Below, in pieces: positions 46,830 to 59,514 of a stretch of 64,000 nucleotides of DNA; position 1 is the first letter of the stretch; each line of letters opens with the position of its first letter. Under the pieces are notes generated by a model that worked only from the letters and a program-made list of their open reading frames with translations, was not told the origin of the DNA and made no database searches. The translations under genes were made by a program, and so were the position numbers. The DNA comes from Larimichthys crocea (lineage: Eukaryota > Chordata > Actinopteri > Sciaenidae). The DNA is taken from assembly GCF_000972845.2 (NCBI RefSeq), contig NC_040028.1, forward strand, positions 15,560,871 through 15,624,870, in the 5' to 3' direction.

Positions 46830-48110
46830 TTCTACCGAAGGTAAGATATTACATTATTGATTGTCAACATTAACCAATTTCTGTCTGAATTTCTGTCATT
46901 TCAGAGTTGAACGTGGATATGTTTTACTAATTCTGCAGAATTAGAATAGTTTTAAGTATACCAACTCAACATATTTGAGTAATCTGGACTAAAAGAATTA
47001 CACAACACAAACTAATAAACTAACTAACTAACTAATGATGTGGTTGTGTTCTGACTTTTTTAAAGTTCTGTGAACTTTGAAAACTTGAAACTTTAGTCGT
47101 AGTAACTGATAATAATTGAGTTGCCTTAATAGAAAACTGTGAGTCATATTAAGTGCAAATATTTGAGTTTACTTAATGAGCACTTTAATTTAACTGTTAT
47201 CAGAAGATACAAGTAGCATGTAATCCAAACTTTTATGTTCTGGAAAAATTTGACTTTTAAGTTGATCAACTCAATCGATTGCCTCAATTTTTTTGAGGTC
47301 TGGTAACTTATTCGGGTTTACTGTGTGTTTGTTGTGTTTCTCTTTATTAGTTTAGGTTGTTGGACCAGAGGCAAGTTATTGTCAACAATAAGTCTGTTTA
47401 ATTAACGGTGGAATGCTCTCCACTTTGTTTTGTGAGTTTTCCTCTGGGAGCGACTTACTGCCCCAAGTGAGGGAGTTCAAGCATCTTGGGGTCTTATTCA
47501 TGAATGGAGGGAAGCTGCTCCCTTGCATTGAAAGGGGCCCTCGACCTCCCTCGCTTGGAGCAGTAACTCGCTCCCAGGCGCCTCCCTTTGGAGGTGTTCT
47601 GGGCACGTCTAACTGGGAGGAGACCCTGGGGCAGACCCAGAACTCGCTGGAGGGACTATGTACCCCATCTAGCCTGGGAACGTCTCGGGATCGCCCAGGA
47701 GGAGATGTAATGTGTGATCTGGAGTGTCTGGATAAACCTGTTGCCACCGCGACCCGACCATGGATAGGCAGAACAGAATGGATGGACAGATCTTTAATTC
47801 TGTTTAAATTTCTTATTTGAATCTCAAAATGTTTCCCTAACTTTGTTTTTATGTTTTTCTCCATGTGGTTCTGTTCTCAAGTCAAACCTCAGATATTGTT
47901 TGACAACATTAACAAATTTCTATTTAAATTTCTCTCATTTCAGAGTTGAACGTGGATATATTTTACTAATTCTGTTTGTTGTGTTTCTCTCTAGGTTGTT
48001 GGACCAAAGGCAAGTCATTGATTGTCAACATTAACCAAAGTCTGTTTAAATATCTCTAATTTCACACTTGAAAGTTGATATGTTTCAACTTTGTTTTGTG
48101 AGTTTCCCTC
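46830..48110. repeat. Local direct-repeat cluster
   Basis: Phrases recur in the same orientation: TTTCAGAGTTGAACGTGGATAT near 46.9 and 47.94 kb (diverged near 48.06); TTGTCAACATTAACC near 46.86 and 48.02; AGGTTGTTGGACCA with GGCAAGT near 47.36 and 47.99; ACTTTGTTTTGTGAGTTT near 47.42 and 48.09. Units are ~110-140 bp. A LINE fragment sits inside one unit. Confidence 0.65.
47430..47800 (+). pseudogene. LINE 3' end fragment with residual RT C-terminus
   Basis: The plus-strand frame reads PQVREFKHLGVLFMNGGK, a block found after the RT catalytic core in many non-LTR elements, then jumps to the region matching CTGGGAGGAGACCCTGGGGC, GGAGGGACTATGTACCCC and GGATCGCCCAGGAGGAG, and ends AGAATGGATGGACA. 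These are familiar as the 3' end of an abundant fish LINE whose tail is ATGGATGG. An internal segment is missing between the two parts. No active protein remains. Confidence 0.65.
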
Positions 48111-51100
48111 TGTTTATTGTACAAACTACTATTATATCAGTAACTACTCCTAGTATAGTCATGCTCCAGTAAAGTGCTAAACAGACAGTACAAATTAATA
48201 AATAATTTAGTTTTGAATCCTTTTCTGTGTCAGGGAAAAAATATTGTGACCTCTGTCACAGCATATAATTGAAACTGACACATAACATTTTATTCATTCC
48301 ACCAGTTGTCATGAAATTATTCAGCCATTTTGTCACTCTGTGAGTAATTGATTACTGATTTTATGTTTGTCCAGATTACTTGAGGCAGCAGATGAGATTC
48401 ATGTGTCACACTGTGCCACGCTGACAGATCTCTTCAACAAATGGAGATGTGGCATCAGTGCCACAGGGAAAGGTCAACATATTGCTTCCTTTGAGGAAAA
48501 TGTCACTGTCAAAGAGAGTCAGATATAAAAACAAGGAGATTTTTTTTTTTTTTACCTTAACCCTGTTTGCTCTTCACATCTTTTGTCATTTACTTTACTT
48601 CACTCTATTTAATATTATTTTTTTCATCACTACTGCCTGAACACATGTTCGTCATGTCTTCCTCCAACATGCTGTAGATTGTACACTGATGCTTATTTAT
48701 TTAGTTTTTCTGACTTGTTGTCATGACACTATTAATAAAAAAAATGCACTGTATCCATGAAAATGCTCTTTTACTACAGATAAAACAAAAGTTAATCTAG
48801 TTTTGTTCAGTTCAAAGTTACTGATATGAACTTATTCATCTCAATTATTAGAGCACTGAATGAAATGTAAGCCAGTGGGTTGTTCTGTGCACGACATATG
48901 CGGCACAATGACTGTTGAAAACAACACTCCCATCTAGTGGGAAACAAAAATTATAAAAGGGCAACAACTGATGGTGGATTCTTCCATTAGGAATAACAAG
49001 TATGTAGCAAACAGGAGCAATTCTATGCTATGGCCTGTAGATGTCAGTCTTCTCTAAAACATATTTGACAAATTGACAAACCCAGAGGCTCAACATGGGG
49101 GACATGTTTGTTCAGAAACCCTACAGTGAGCTATTTTGTATTTTGTGCAAGCAGTATCACCTCCTGTACTCACTGGATCTGCAATGTGGGTAAATTAATG
49201 ATGTGCATGTTAACATGAGGATCAATACATTTCAATATTAAATAAAAAAAAATAGTATTATCAGAACATACTTTTGTTATGCTTAAACACCATTTAGTTC
49301 CACATATAGGACACAGGTTGCTTTTAAATGCTGTTATCTTAACAGGGATATAAAGACAGATATGATTTTTACTTACCTGTTTCATTTCTTTTATTGAACA
49401 GTGAACTGCAGCCAAATTCTTGTTTTTCTCCCCAGCTGAATAAACTTTAAGTGTTATATTTAATCACAATTTTAGGACCTTTTTTCAGTGGACCAGTATT
49501 TGGCATCAGGCACAAGATTTTGTGCTGACTATAAAAAGCACAGAAAATAGAGCACAGTCTTCGAGCTACACTGTATTTTTTCTTTTTTCAAGTCATTACA
49601 CACTTCCTTAAACGTCGACGCTAATAGTCATACCATCTGAGTGGAAATGACTTGCTGCAGCCACTGGTTGAAATGCTGAGTTAGCCATCCGTGCTGTACA
49701 ACCTGAGGGGGAGCAGGAGGTTCTGTATGTCAGAAGATACACAGAGCGGTACTGTAAAGTATGCCTTAGAAAATACCAAGAGAAGTTAATATAAGCACTG
49801 AGGCAATTTATTTTAATGGCGAAGGGAAGTAAATACACTTTTCTTGCAGTAGTGTTGCTCTCATTAGCACCAAATCAGTTTGTTACATTTCATGCTGTTT
49901 TCACCAAAATTGTTATCTGGCCTATTAGGAGTAAACGTCTGCTAGTTGTTTATCTGAGTAGAAATAAATTAAAATAATAAAAATATCAAGAAGATGGAGA
50001 AGAAGAAAATTACTGCATGTGTTTATCTTGAATTAGGCCCTAAAAATACACCAGTCGACTGCTTACCTTGTTATTTCTTCATATCAGAAGAAATGAAAAC
50101 TATCCAGATGGTTATAAACTCTGTAATTATGTAGAGCTGGTTATTTGATCATATAACATTCTGCATATTTCCTTCTTGAGCTTTTTTCAAGATGAAAAAA
50201 TAGTGAAGCGGACTTGAAATTGGTTCTGTCTACATAAGACAACGTGCTACATGTTTCTATTAGTTGGTTGACAGAAGTCAATTACACTCAGCATAATCAA
50301 GGAAAACTCTCCCTGTGTATGCATCACTTATGACTAAAATATTTATGTCACTGAGCTGATTTTTTAATTTCTAAAATTGTTCACAAAGCAACTTTCTTGT
50401 TGTCAGTTTTGATCTCTTTGGAAAGAGATATGTTCTTGCAAATATTATATATTTTTGTGTGTTGGCAGAATGTAGAAACACTATCCATCAGAGCTTTACT
50501 GTACATTTTCATATAGGTTCTGATGATGGATATCTCTCCCCCTCTTTCCCAATCTATGATGGGATGGATTCCAGCCTCCTGTTCCCTGATAAGTGGATAT
50601 AGTAGATGGATGTACATTAATCACTGTGACTACAAGAAACTTACAGTATGCGTGCATTGCTTTTTAAAGTAAACTGTCCACGTCGTAAATATCAAGACTC
50701 AGAATAATAAAAGCAAGACGCATCAAAATGTCATGGCCATTCAAAGCATTTATTTCTGATATCTTAAGCAGAATTCACTCTTTTATTTTTCAAGTCTGAC
50801 AAGAAAAAATGACAGATTAAATATTACACGCCAAAAGGCTTCTAGACTGTTCGTTTCATCACAAGACTTTAAACATGTACATAGGAATTCTTACACTAAG
50901 AAAGCTCTCTTTCGTAATCTCTGAGGTGTCGGTAATACTGGTATTTTCAATCAGGCAAAGCCATTCTTTAGCAACAGTTGAAATTATATAAATAAACAAA
51001 TCAACGCAGATAAATCAGAGATGTGCGCTTTCATGGAGTGGCAGTACAAATGAATTAAAAAGCTCCTTTAACAAAGCGACATGTCACACATTTCTGGGAA

Positions 51101-51738
51101 TGGCAGTAAAACTTTAAGTGCCAAATTCACGTTTGTTTTATTTACATCATAGTCTTCATAGTCAAAACTGAGAGACAATCATTCGGTGAAAACAAATATT
51201 AACAAGTCACAGAAATAATAAACCCACATTTAAACTGTATACTCTTGTTTTTGTAATTACTGAGCAGGTTTTTTTTAATCATTTCTGTGTTCAGACAAGG
51301 AATAACTGACAGATCATTGTGTACGGTGCCCACTGTGACTGAGAAATAACCCCTGACCTAGGTGAGTTGATCAAAAGCTTTTCAGTGTAACTTTTTAATC
51401 AAACAGACTTACACGTTTAACTCTCTGAGCTTCAAAGTGACAGGAGTGCCATCCAACTGTTAACTGAGACCAGAAACAAACAATGTGATGCCTCTCATTA
51501 CCCTAACCCTCTAACGAACTGTCCCACCCAGGAGCGCCTCATCTGTTACCATCACCATGGCAACTATTAATTGCACACAGCTGATTGACAGGAGTTTTAT
51601 TACAGACAGACACGGGTATTATTTACAAACATTTTTTAAGTGTAATTGCTGTTTCAGCTCTTTTCTGATTCACATATCCGTGAAGAAAAAAATATAAATT
51701 AAAGTTTTCTGATGCTTTCATGCTGACCTTTGTTTTAG

Positions 51739-51787
51739 TCGGTTAAACACAGGTGATACTAATGCTGATGCTGCTGTGAAAAAGCTC
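51739..51787. mobile_element. MITE family A end fragment
   Basis: TTAAACACAGGTGATACTAA, then GCTGCTGTGAAAAAGCTC: one internal block and one terminal repeat only. Confidence 0.4.
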
Positions 51788-52024
51788 TATTGGATCCTTT
51801 TTTTTTAATATCAGCTGCTTCCAATATGATTGTTAAAGATTGATGTAGAGTTCTGGGGGGGTTTGTGAACTGTTTTTGGTTTTCCAGACCAGACCATCAA
51901 CCGTATCACACCAAAGGCGCAAAACACAGGTGCTAGTGGTAACAATAATATAGAGACACACAACCATAGACACTCACTGACCGCCACTTCTTCTTCATCT
52001 CCTTCTGCAACACGGCAGCTAATA

Positions 52025-52180
52025 GACCTTTTTCAAAGCGGCCATTTTGACATGGGACAGTAGAGTGAATACAGAGTCTGGGGTCAGGGTGCTGCCGTGA
52101 ATGGAATGGGGCCCTTCATTTCTATCAACTGTGTTGACTTCATGCTTTTTCATGTCAAAACGGCTGCTGTGAAAAAGGTC
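52025..52180. mobile_element. Palindromic MITE, family A best copy
   Basis: A 156-bp element with 30-bp terminal inverted repeats. The left arm (52025-52054) starts GACCTTTTTCA and ends TTTTGACATG; the right arm (52151-52180) is its reverse complement with three mismatches. The middle has GGGTCAGGGTGCTGCCGTGA, as at 4.89 kb. There is no coding capacity. It lies inside the predicted hs6st3 3' UTR, so the transcript would carry an invertible hairpin. Confidence 0.8.
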
Positions 52181-54549
52181 TTACGCTGCCTTCTAGCCGC
52201 CTAAACTACGATTCAAAAAATGTGAAAAATTCCAAAAAATTTTAAAAAGTACAATACAGTTGGAGTTCCTACTTGTAAACTGGAGGCAAATCCATCTATC
52301 CCAGCTTCATGAAGAAGCAGTTGTCTGACTCTGCACAGTAGGATGTATTTGTATTAGGCCATTGAATGGAATATAGCTGTTTTACACTTATTCCAATGAC
52401 ACTTGAATGGCATCTCAGCTCCTGCTACATACACTTAAGCTCAACAATGCCTTTCATTACTTATACTATATTTTGCACCTTTTTGTCCCTTTCCTGCCAT
52501 TCCAATATAACATAAAGCTAAGGCAGCAATCCAGTTTAGCTCCCCAGCTGCTCACTTAGCAATACAGCTCAGCGTCAGCTTTTTCAGTCAGGAATTCTTC
52601 TGCATACATTTTTTTTCCCCCTAGAAATTGCATTATATACAAATATATGTATATTTATACATCTATTTAGATATGTATAACCATGGCTATATAGCACATT
52701 TACAACACTCGAAGAAGTGTTTCATTAACAGCTATACAGTGCTTCTCCCGCTCATGCCATCTGTCTCTGGGGAACAATTCCTACAGTCTGACACACAGCG
52801 GTGCAGCATGTTGGTTTATTAAGAGGAATTTCTACAATTACTCGGCTGCAGAATTCAAAGTTAGTTACTTGCAATGGAGTATTTTTGACATTGAAATCAC
52901 TGCTTTTGCGTCACTAAAGGATCCGAGAACTTCCGCTGTTTCTCCGTGCTGCCATACTACAAATGGCCGTGAATTCGAGTCAGAAAGATTACGCAGATCG
53001 AGTGTTATCAATGTGCTATACAACTATATTTCTTCTTTACCGTCCACCCACACACTCACTGAACTCATACAGACGTTAAGTGCTTCACACGACAAACAGA
53101 ACCTGTGTTAATCCAACACATTCACTGCACGAGCTGGTTGAGTTGCTCAAACAAGACAAAACAAAGGTGATTCTTTAAATTAAAAGTGTGCTGTCTGAGG
53201 TATTTTTTTATAAGTAACTGCAATCAGAGAAGAAACATCAGAAATTACTGTAAAAACAGCAGCAGCCACCTTCATCTTCAGTGTTGACATTTAATGAACA
53301 TTTAATTTAATAAGCAGGGATTTTGATTGAATATGAGATAAGAGGCATAAAAGCGTCACTGAAGCCTATTCAACCACACAAAAACAAGCCCTCTTTCATC
53401 CCCACGAATTGCGGCGCTGATTGGATTTGAGGGACTGGAAACTGTTGGGCGGGAAAAAAAGAAAAAGACATCTGTTTTAATTCTCGAATATCTGCTTTGA
53501 GGCTAGTCTTTGTAGGCTCTGCTGGCATTAGAGCGCTCTCGATGCCCACAGCGCAGTTGCCGTCAGCTCTACAAACATGTAAAAGCAGCCAGTGTGACGG
53601 GAAAGGGGGGGGCGTGAGAACTGAATGCTGATCATCTCATTCATAGTCGAGCCACACACGCCGGCCACACTGACACATTTCATCACTTGTACTATTTACC
53701 AACTTTCTATCTCTGCAGCCCGTTACCATCAGAAATGAATTCATCACAAAATAGTTTTCCTGCTCACAGAATACTTTTTGTTCTCTGCTTGTACATGTTT
53801 TATCTTAAATGTGTTAAAGTTTGCAAGGTATTGCACTTGAGAAAATAATATCCAGTGTGTTTGACTGTAACCAAAGTATAAGCATCAGATAAAGGCTTCT
53901 ATAATTTGGTGTAAAACATAGGTACTGCATGCATACAACTGGGTATTTCTGAAGGGTTTCATTGTCATTGAATAAAATGTTTTTTATTAACCTTGGCTTA
54001 TAGCGCTGTGGATCTTTTGGAAATCACTCTCCTCAATTGTCAGTACAACGTGTGACATGCAACCATCGATTCTTCTATGACTACGTCTTTAAAATGGAGA
54101 AAGTGTTCTACCAGCTGCAACAAAGACAATGACAATCATCAATTTTGCAGTGAAATTCAAAAATTAAAAATCAGCGCAGTGCATGGCAGTTTCTTTTGAT
54201 TGTTTTTTTTTATATCTTTCTTTCACCTCAGTTTACTTATTCTTATTCAACACATGATAAATAAACAAGGCAAAAAAAAAATTCAATGAAATATATAAAC
54301 AGCATTTAAAGATTTAAGACACCAAAGGGCCCCAAGGCAGAGCTGCTGTGAGACTCACAGACTTGGCAGTTTTCGTAAAGAAACAGCAGAGCACTCGGAT
54401 CACACTGAAGCTGAGAAACAGACAGATGCAGGAGACTAATGGTGAGACGAAAAGAGAGAGACGTAGCATGTGCGAGAGAGTCGAAAGGAAACGTTTAAAG
54501 TAGTCCATGAGGAATCTCTCTCTTGCTCCTCTCTCTTAAGACCAAAGCC

Positions 54550-55318
54550 TCACCAACGGACCACTTGGCTTGTGTAGTCCTCAGTGGTGGTGGGGAAGTC
54601 ACTGTCAGTCCCTTTCTCCAGCCCCGCTCCACCTCTCCCACCTTTATTTCCTCCCCCTCTGTGTTTGGGCGGCCATGGCCTGCCCTGCTCTTTTTGCTCC
54701 CTCAGCCAACGCCTCTCTTCGCGCCTCTTCAAGCGCACCTCCTGGTGCTCCCTCTGGCGGGTGAACTGGAATCGCTGGAGGAACAGGTCCTTGGCGTACT
54801 CGTACAACTGCACGTCCAGGAAGTTGAGCTCCTCGATGCGTCTGCGCACAAGCTCGCTCAGGTCCACGTTGGCGGCCCGCGTGCTGTTGATTTGCGTGAA
54901 AGCGGCGATGAAGCGCAGGCTGAACGTCCGCTCAAACAGGTACTGCGTCTTCCGTTGAAACTCAGTCAGGCCGTAGAAAGCCATGTTCTTCAGGTTGCTC
55001 ATGGCGCTGCTCAGAAGGATGTGGTTCCTCTGGCTCTCATTCATGGAGGACAGGTTGTAGCAGCCCACCAGGCTCAGGTCAGCCAGCATGCGCACCTGAC
55101 GGTTGTTGGCCAAGTTAGATGGGCAATTCATGAACTCAGTCAGGGTGACACCGGACCAGTCATCCCCATTGTAGCAGGTGGGAAGCTCGTCCTGGGTGGG
55201 CGAACGTCCATCACACATATGGAGGGCGGTCTTCCATGTGGCTCCACGCTGGACGTGCTTCCACTCGCTCAGGTAGCGGGAGACTGGGTCACGCAGCATG
55301 GTGATGTAATAGAAGTTC
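54550..55318 (-). CDS. hs6st3: Heparan sulfate 6-O-sulfotransferase 3, last coding exon
   Basis: This exon encodes the C-terminal 255 residues of a type II Golgi membrane enzyme that transfers sulfate from PAPS to C6 of glucosamine in heparan sulfate, tuning FGF and other growth-factor signalling. It begins with a split codon at the acceptor TTGGCTGCAG|G and continues NFYYITMLRDPVSRYLSEWK, which includes the 3'-phosphosulfate binding block (LRDPVSRYLSEW) of the HS6ST fold. N-glycosylation sequons NLSS, NESQ and NSTR are present. The C-tail is basic, with a charged helix (KRREERRWLREQ), then a Gly/Lys-rich stretch, and ends SQVVRW before TGA. The 5' exon with the membrane anchor and P-loop-like PAPS site is not in the window. 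HS6ST3 rather than HS6ST1/2 is chosen because of the mbnl2-rap2a neighbourhood. Confidence 0.9.
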
Positions 55319-56744
55319 CTGCAGCCAAAACAAACACAGTTAGAGAGCTGTGAGCACATCATCATCACAGAGGGCTGCCCTGCATTGTACTGACAGATGG
55401 TGACTTTTGTCTGTGTATGAAACTTCAAGGTTGAATGCTAATTGGCAAACGGAAAGTCTCACTAATGAGATTATTATAGAGTTTCTATATATTGCCCTTG
55501 AAAATTGAACCCTTGCATCAGAGTAATGATTTTACAAAATTGAGCTCGAACTGTTTCCGTTCCACAGATTTCTTCCACCTGCCAACTTGGAGAATAATTG
55601 GGAATCAAGACATAGTGGTAATCCACGGACACACAGAAAGTGACTAAAACTGACCCAACTAAAGCCCAAACATGTCACTGTTAAAAAATAATGAGGTTTC
55701 AGTTTTGTGCCTCAAATCTGTTGTACTTTTAAACTGGGTGTCCTGCCCATCATTTGTCAACCAATCACAACAGGGCATTTAACAGGAGCAAACATATTCT
55801 GCTTGCAGTTTGGTGCTGAAAAACTGGTATATGAGTGCTATTCGTTTTTATACGAGCTGCTGCCTCTCCCCGGAGACTGAATATGTCCTCAGTTATTGCA
55901 AAAAGGACAGCCGCCGAACATGCCCAACATAGATTTATCGGTTTTCTGCAGCGGGACAAAGGGGCATTCAAAGAGAGGAGTCTGATAATGTTCTTTGGTT
56001 GATGAAGCGAAGCAGGCAGTTTCTACACTATAATTTGCAGTATAGTCGCACAAAAAAAAGATTCAATCATGTCTGATTGTTAAGTCGATATATTTACTCG
56101 AGAATCCACACACAGGAGGTTACACCTGCCCGTCATGCCAAGGTTGAAGACCTCCAAGGAGACCTACTCAGCTGAACCACAGATATGTCAAAGCGCATTC
56201 TGACGGAAAACAAAGATTGGACAGGTGTTGGTCAGGTAAACCTCTCTCCTAAGGTGGTGTCATGTGAATATTTAATGATGCGATCCCCTCCGCAGAGAAA
56301 CAGTCTGGGCAGATAAAGTGCAGAGCGTTGCTGAGATTTCACACTGACTCCAAAGCTGCTCTCTGTTGCTGCTTCAGTTCTTTTACCACAGCAAACATCC
56401 ACACAGCCTCAGACTCAGGAGTGGAGCTAAAAGAGCTGCACAAACACAGTCCTGTGCTTGTACTTTCTTCCCCTTCAGGGTTGGATTCAGCGTAGACGAT
56501 GGGCTAAAGGAAATTGTACACACAGAGGAATATTTTGCCCTCAGATTGTTTGTTTTTTAGGGAAAAATATACTGTTTGCTTGGATTTTTGTATTTGTGTA
56601 ACAGCTACTTATTCCATTTTTGTCCTTATGTGTCCTTTTAAGTCATCTCTAACGTCGAGATATCATCACAGGTATTATCAGAGTCTGCTTCACTATCTGC
56701 CTGTGATGAGGATGGTGGGGGACCGTCTCCAGGGGTCTGTTCTA

Positions 56745-56850
56745 GAGCTGAAACAATTCATCGATTTGTTGACTTAATCTCTCACCATTTTGATAAGGGA
56801 TTCGTAATTTTTAGGGTTTTTTTAAAAGCAAAACTCACCTTGTATCTTTT
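56745..56850. mobile_element. Repeat family D end fragment
   Basis: GAGCTGAAACAATTCATCGA then TTTGTTGACTTAATC resembles the end of the repeat best seen at 22921-23195. Confidence 0.35.
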
Positions 56851-56942
56851 GCAATATGAGGATTTGCTGCATATTTTTGTTGTATATCATTGTAAACTGA
56901 ATTTTATATTTCTTTCTTTGGGTTTTTTACACCTTTAATGGC

Positions 56943-56962
56943 CAGAGAGAGAGAGAGAGAGA
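56943..56962. repeat. AG dinucleotide microsatellite
   Basis: A run of about ten AG/GA units in the hs6st3 intron. Confidence 0.9.
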
Positions 56963-59514
56963 GGAAAGGGGGACATATAGAGGGGATGACATGCTGCAGG
57001 ATAGACTCTGCCTTAATACATGGGGCTCCTGCTATACCAGGTGAGCTACTGTTGGTGCTGAAAAATGAATATTTTTGAGTAAGTCAGACGAAATAAAACA
57101 CTGGAGGATGTCAAGCCTGGGCTCTGGAGAACTTTAATGGCCACTGTTTTATGACTTTTTATTTTAGATTAATCAATTCAAATACCCAGAGGAGATGAAG
57201 GATTACTTCATTAAATGTATTAAGCAGTTTCAACGTTGTCATTTTAATTAATTTAACTAACTAAAATGAAGCTATTTTATGGCTGTCACGTCAGGTGATG
57301 ACAGGCTGCCAGATATCAACACGTCACACTTCCTCCCTGCAGAAATGATGTTGGAACCTGCCCTCATACCAATTATTTGCTTAATAAAACTTCATCTTAC
57401 ATGTCCTGAAAATTGAGTGAAACAGGAGTTTGATAGTGAGGTGCAAAGTAACACCGGGAGTGTTGAGGTGGGATGATAAATTCCAAACATGCAAGTTGGC
57501 TTGAGTTTTATTTGTGGCTATGATCAACATATTTCTCTAACCTCGGATAAACCCAAAATATAGCACTGGTTTAAATTTTCATAGCATGAATCCAACTTTT
57601 TTCGAAGATATCATGCAAATATGTTTCTAGATGAGAACACACTGAGAAACGGGAACATTTTTGGGTGTATTCAAGCGTGCAAATAGCAACATTATCTGAC
57701 TGAACAAAACCACGGGATTGCCAAAAATATGTCTTGAAGCTTATCTGTGGAAGATTTGTCCAAACAGTGCCATAGGAATGCCACTGCTGACAGTGCTACC
57801 CCAATATGAGTCAGGCAAAAGGCTGTGATTACAGCCCTGGTGGCAACAGCTGCATCCTGGCACATGCTCCTGGAGTTGGCTGGCTGCGGATACATCCTCA
57901 TTAGACTGTCTCTGGGACATAAACACATGTAGCAAAGTGTTGTTTGAGTGCACTCCACAGCCCAAAGGTCAGCTGTGTGCACCATCAGTGTCAAAATGCA
58001 TCAGGATCAACGGGTCTGCAGAGCTGTCTCACGGAGGCTTTCCCTGAGTGATACAGATGACTCTTGAGAGGGGAGGGGGGTTAAGCTAACAGGCTTCTTC
58101 TTACCTCTGGCTTGTGTTGTCATCAGTACCACCCCTTCAGTTATTTCACACTCACTATCAAAAGCACTGTGAAAAGTTTACTTCCTGTAGACAATTGTTA
58201 TTTTAAAAAAAATACTGCAGTAAACAGCTATAATTAGACATTTTAATAATATACTGTCTCATATGGCAAAGCTGTGACACAACCACATCTCTTTGCCAAG
58301 ATTCCCCAGCCTGTTTTAGTGTGTTGGAGTAAAAGGAAGAAGTTTCCCAGCAGACACTGGGGCTATATGCTGTATTTATACATTTATTAGGTTAAATTAA
58401 GGAACAACCATCAGACACATAGTCTGCACATTTAGTTAGATGATCAAAAATCAGCATTTCTCTGTATTTTCAGTATGAATTCTTTAACCAGTAGAACCAG
58501 TAGCAGCAGTGGGTTCTGAAAAGTGCAGCAGTGCAACTCAAACTATCCTCCAGCCTCTTAAAAACATCCGACCAGATGTTTTTAACAACAACAGCAGTAA
58601 CACTGGTCTATATTTAACATGTGCATCTGTTTATCCGCGATTCAAACACTGCGTTTTACCTATAACTGAGGACACACAACCCCAAAACGTCTTTTTGCAC
58701 TTTGAAGCATCTGGCGATTAGTTCCTACAAAACTTTGGGGGCAGGTGGGGCAAATTTCCATACACCATGACACCCCCACGGAGATTATGCGCTTGGTTGG
58801 AGCCGAGAACTCTGTTGAACTCTAGTTAATCATGGATCAATAATAGATAGGAGGCATATTGCATCTCATTCCACCCCAGAATACTCATCTCTAAAGCAGC
58901 TGCACCAGTAGCCTGACTTCACTGGAGCACAAACTAAATAGGGGCCATTAAGCAGAGATGGAAGAGGAATTCAAAAGTATGGATGAAAATGGAAAAACCA
59001 AAGCAAGGAAGGATGAGGGGAGTTGCAGACGGGAATACTGAAGCTTAGTGTGATTTAAATAGATGTAGTGAACGGATATGGTAAAGAGTTTGACACATAC
59101 AGAATGCATGAAAGCTGTGTTTGTTTTACATGATGATATTTATTTAAATATGATGAAATTTATTTAAACCACCATGTTTTTTTTATATTTCGTTTATATC
59201 TTTGTGCTCTTAACTACTGAAACAGTTTCAGGAACACATCAGAAAACAAAAGCTCTCTTTACAATTTAATTGGCATGCTACGCAAATTGCATAATTTCCT
59301 GTTAAGTCTGATTGATTACCTGTACACTAACTGTGTACTACAATTAGCACTTATGGAAGTGTGACAGCTTAAAAGTAAACTCGCGCTCGTGGCTCTGTGT
59401 CAGTACGCACATGCATAATGGAAGGTAAAATGTTTAATGTGTTCACCATTTTTAGTCAGTTTAAAAGTTTAGTTACGTTTGCTAATTAGTGTTAAACACA
59501 GAGTACATGAATGC

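Larger units (their letters stand above)
44111..50727. other. Intergenic region between mbnl2 and hs6st3
   Basis: About 6.6 kb with no intact gene. It holds an AGAT microsatellite, a decayed LINE reverse-transcriptase end (44.84-45.07 kb), a cluster of local direct repeats (46.83-48.11 kb) interrupted by a second LINE 3' fragment, and otherwise AT-rich unique-looking DNA (45.1-46.8 and 48.2-50.7 kb). The receptor gene OXGR1, found here in mammals, is missing: no ~300-codon open frame exists. Confidence 0.65.
50728..54549 (-). other. hs6st3: hs6st3 3' UTR (predicted)
   Basis: About 3.8 kb of noncoding DNA after the hs6st3 stop. The minus-strand AATAAA at 50749-50754 is followed by a U-rich stretch near TTTTGATGCGTCTTGC, a plausible end; a nearer AATAAA is at about 53985. 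HS6ST3 transcripts are known to carry long 3' UTRs. It contains two copies or fragments of MITE family A (51739-51787 and 52025-52180) and a TA-rich stretch near 52.63-52.68 kb. The extent is inferred. Confidence 0.5.

Noticed and set aside
47382..47864. 160-codon minus-strand frame
   Set aside because: It is antisense to a LINE 3' fragment recognised on the plus strand; not a gene.
53395..53460. CCAAT plus E2F-like motif (TTGGGCGGGAAA)
   Set aside because: It looks like promoter elements but lies inside the predicted hs6st3 3' UTR with no CpG island or gene start beside it; most likely chance.
54523..55353. 276-codon plus-strand open frame
   Set aside because: It is the antisense shadow of the hs6st3 coding exon; the minus-strand protein matches HS6ST proteins while the plus frame resembles nothing.
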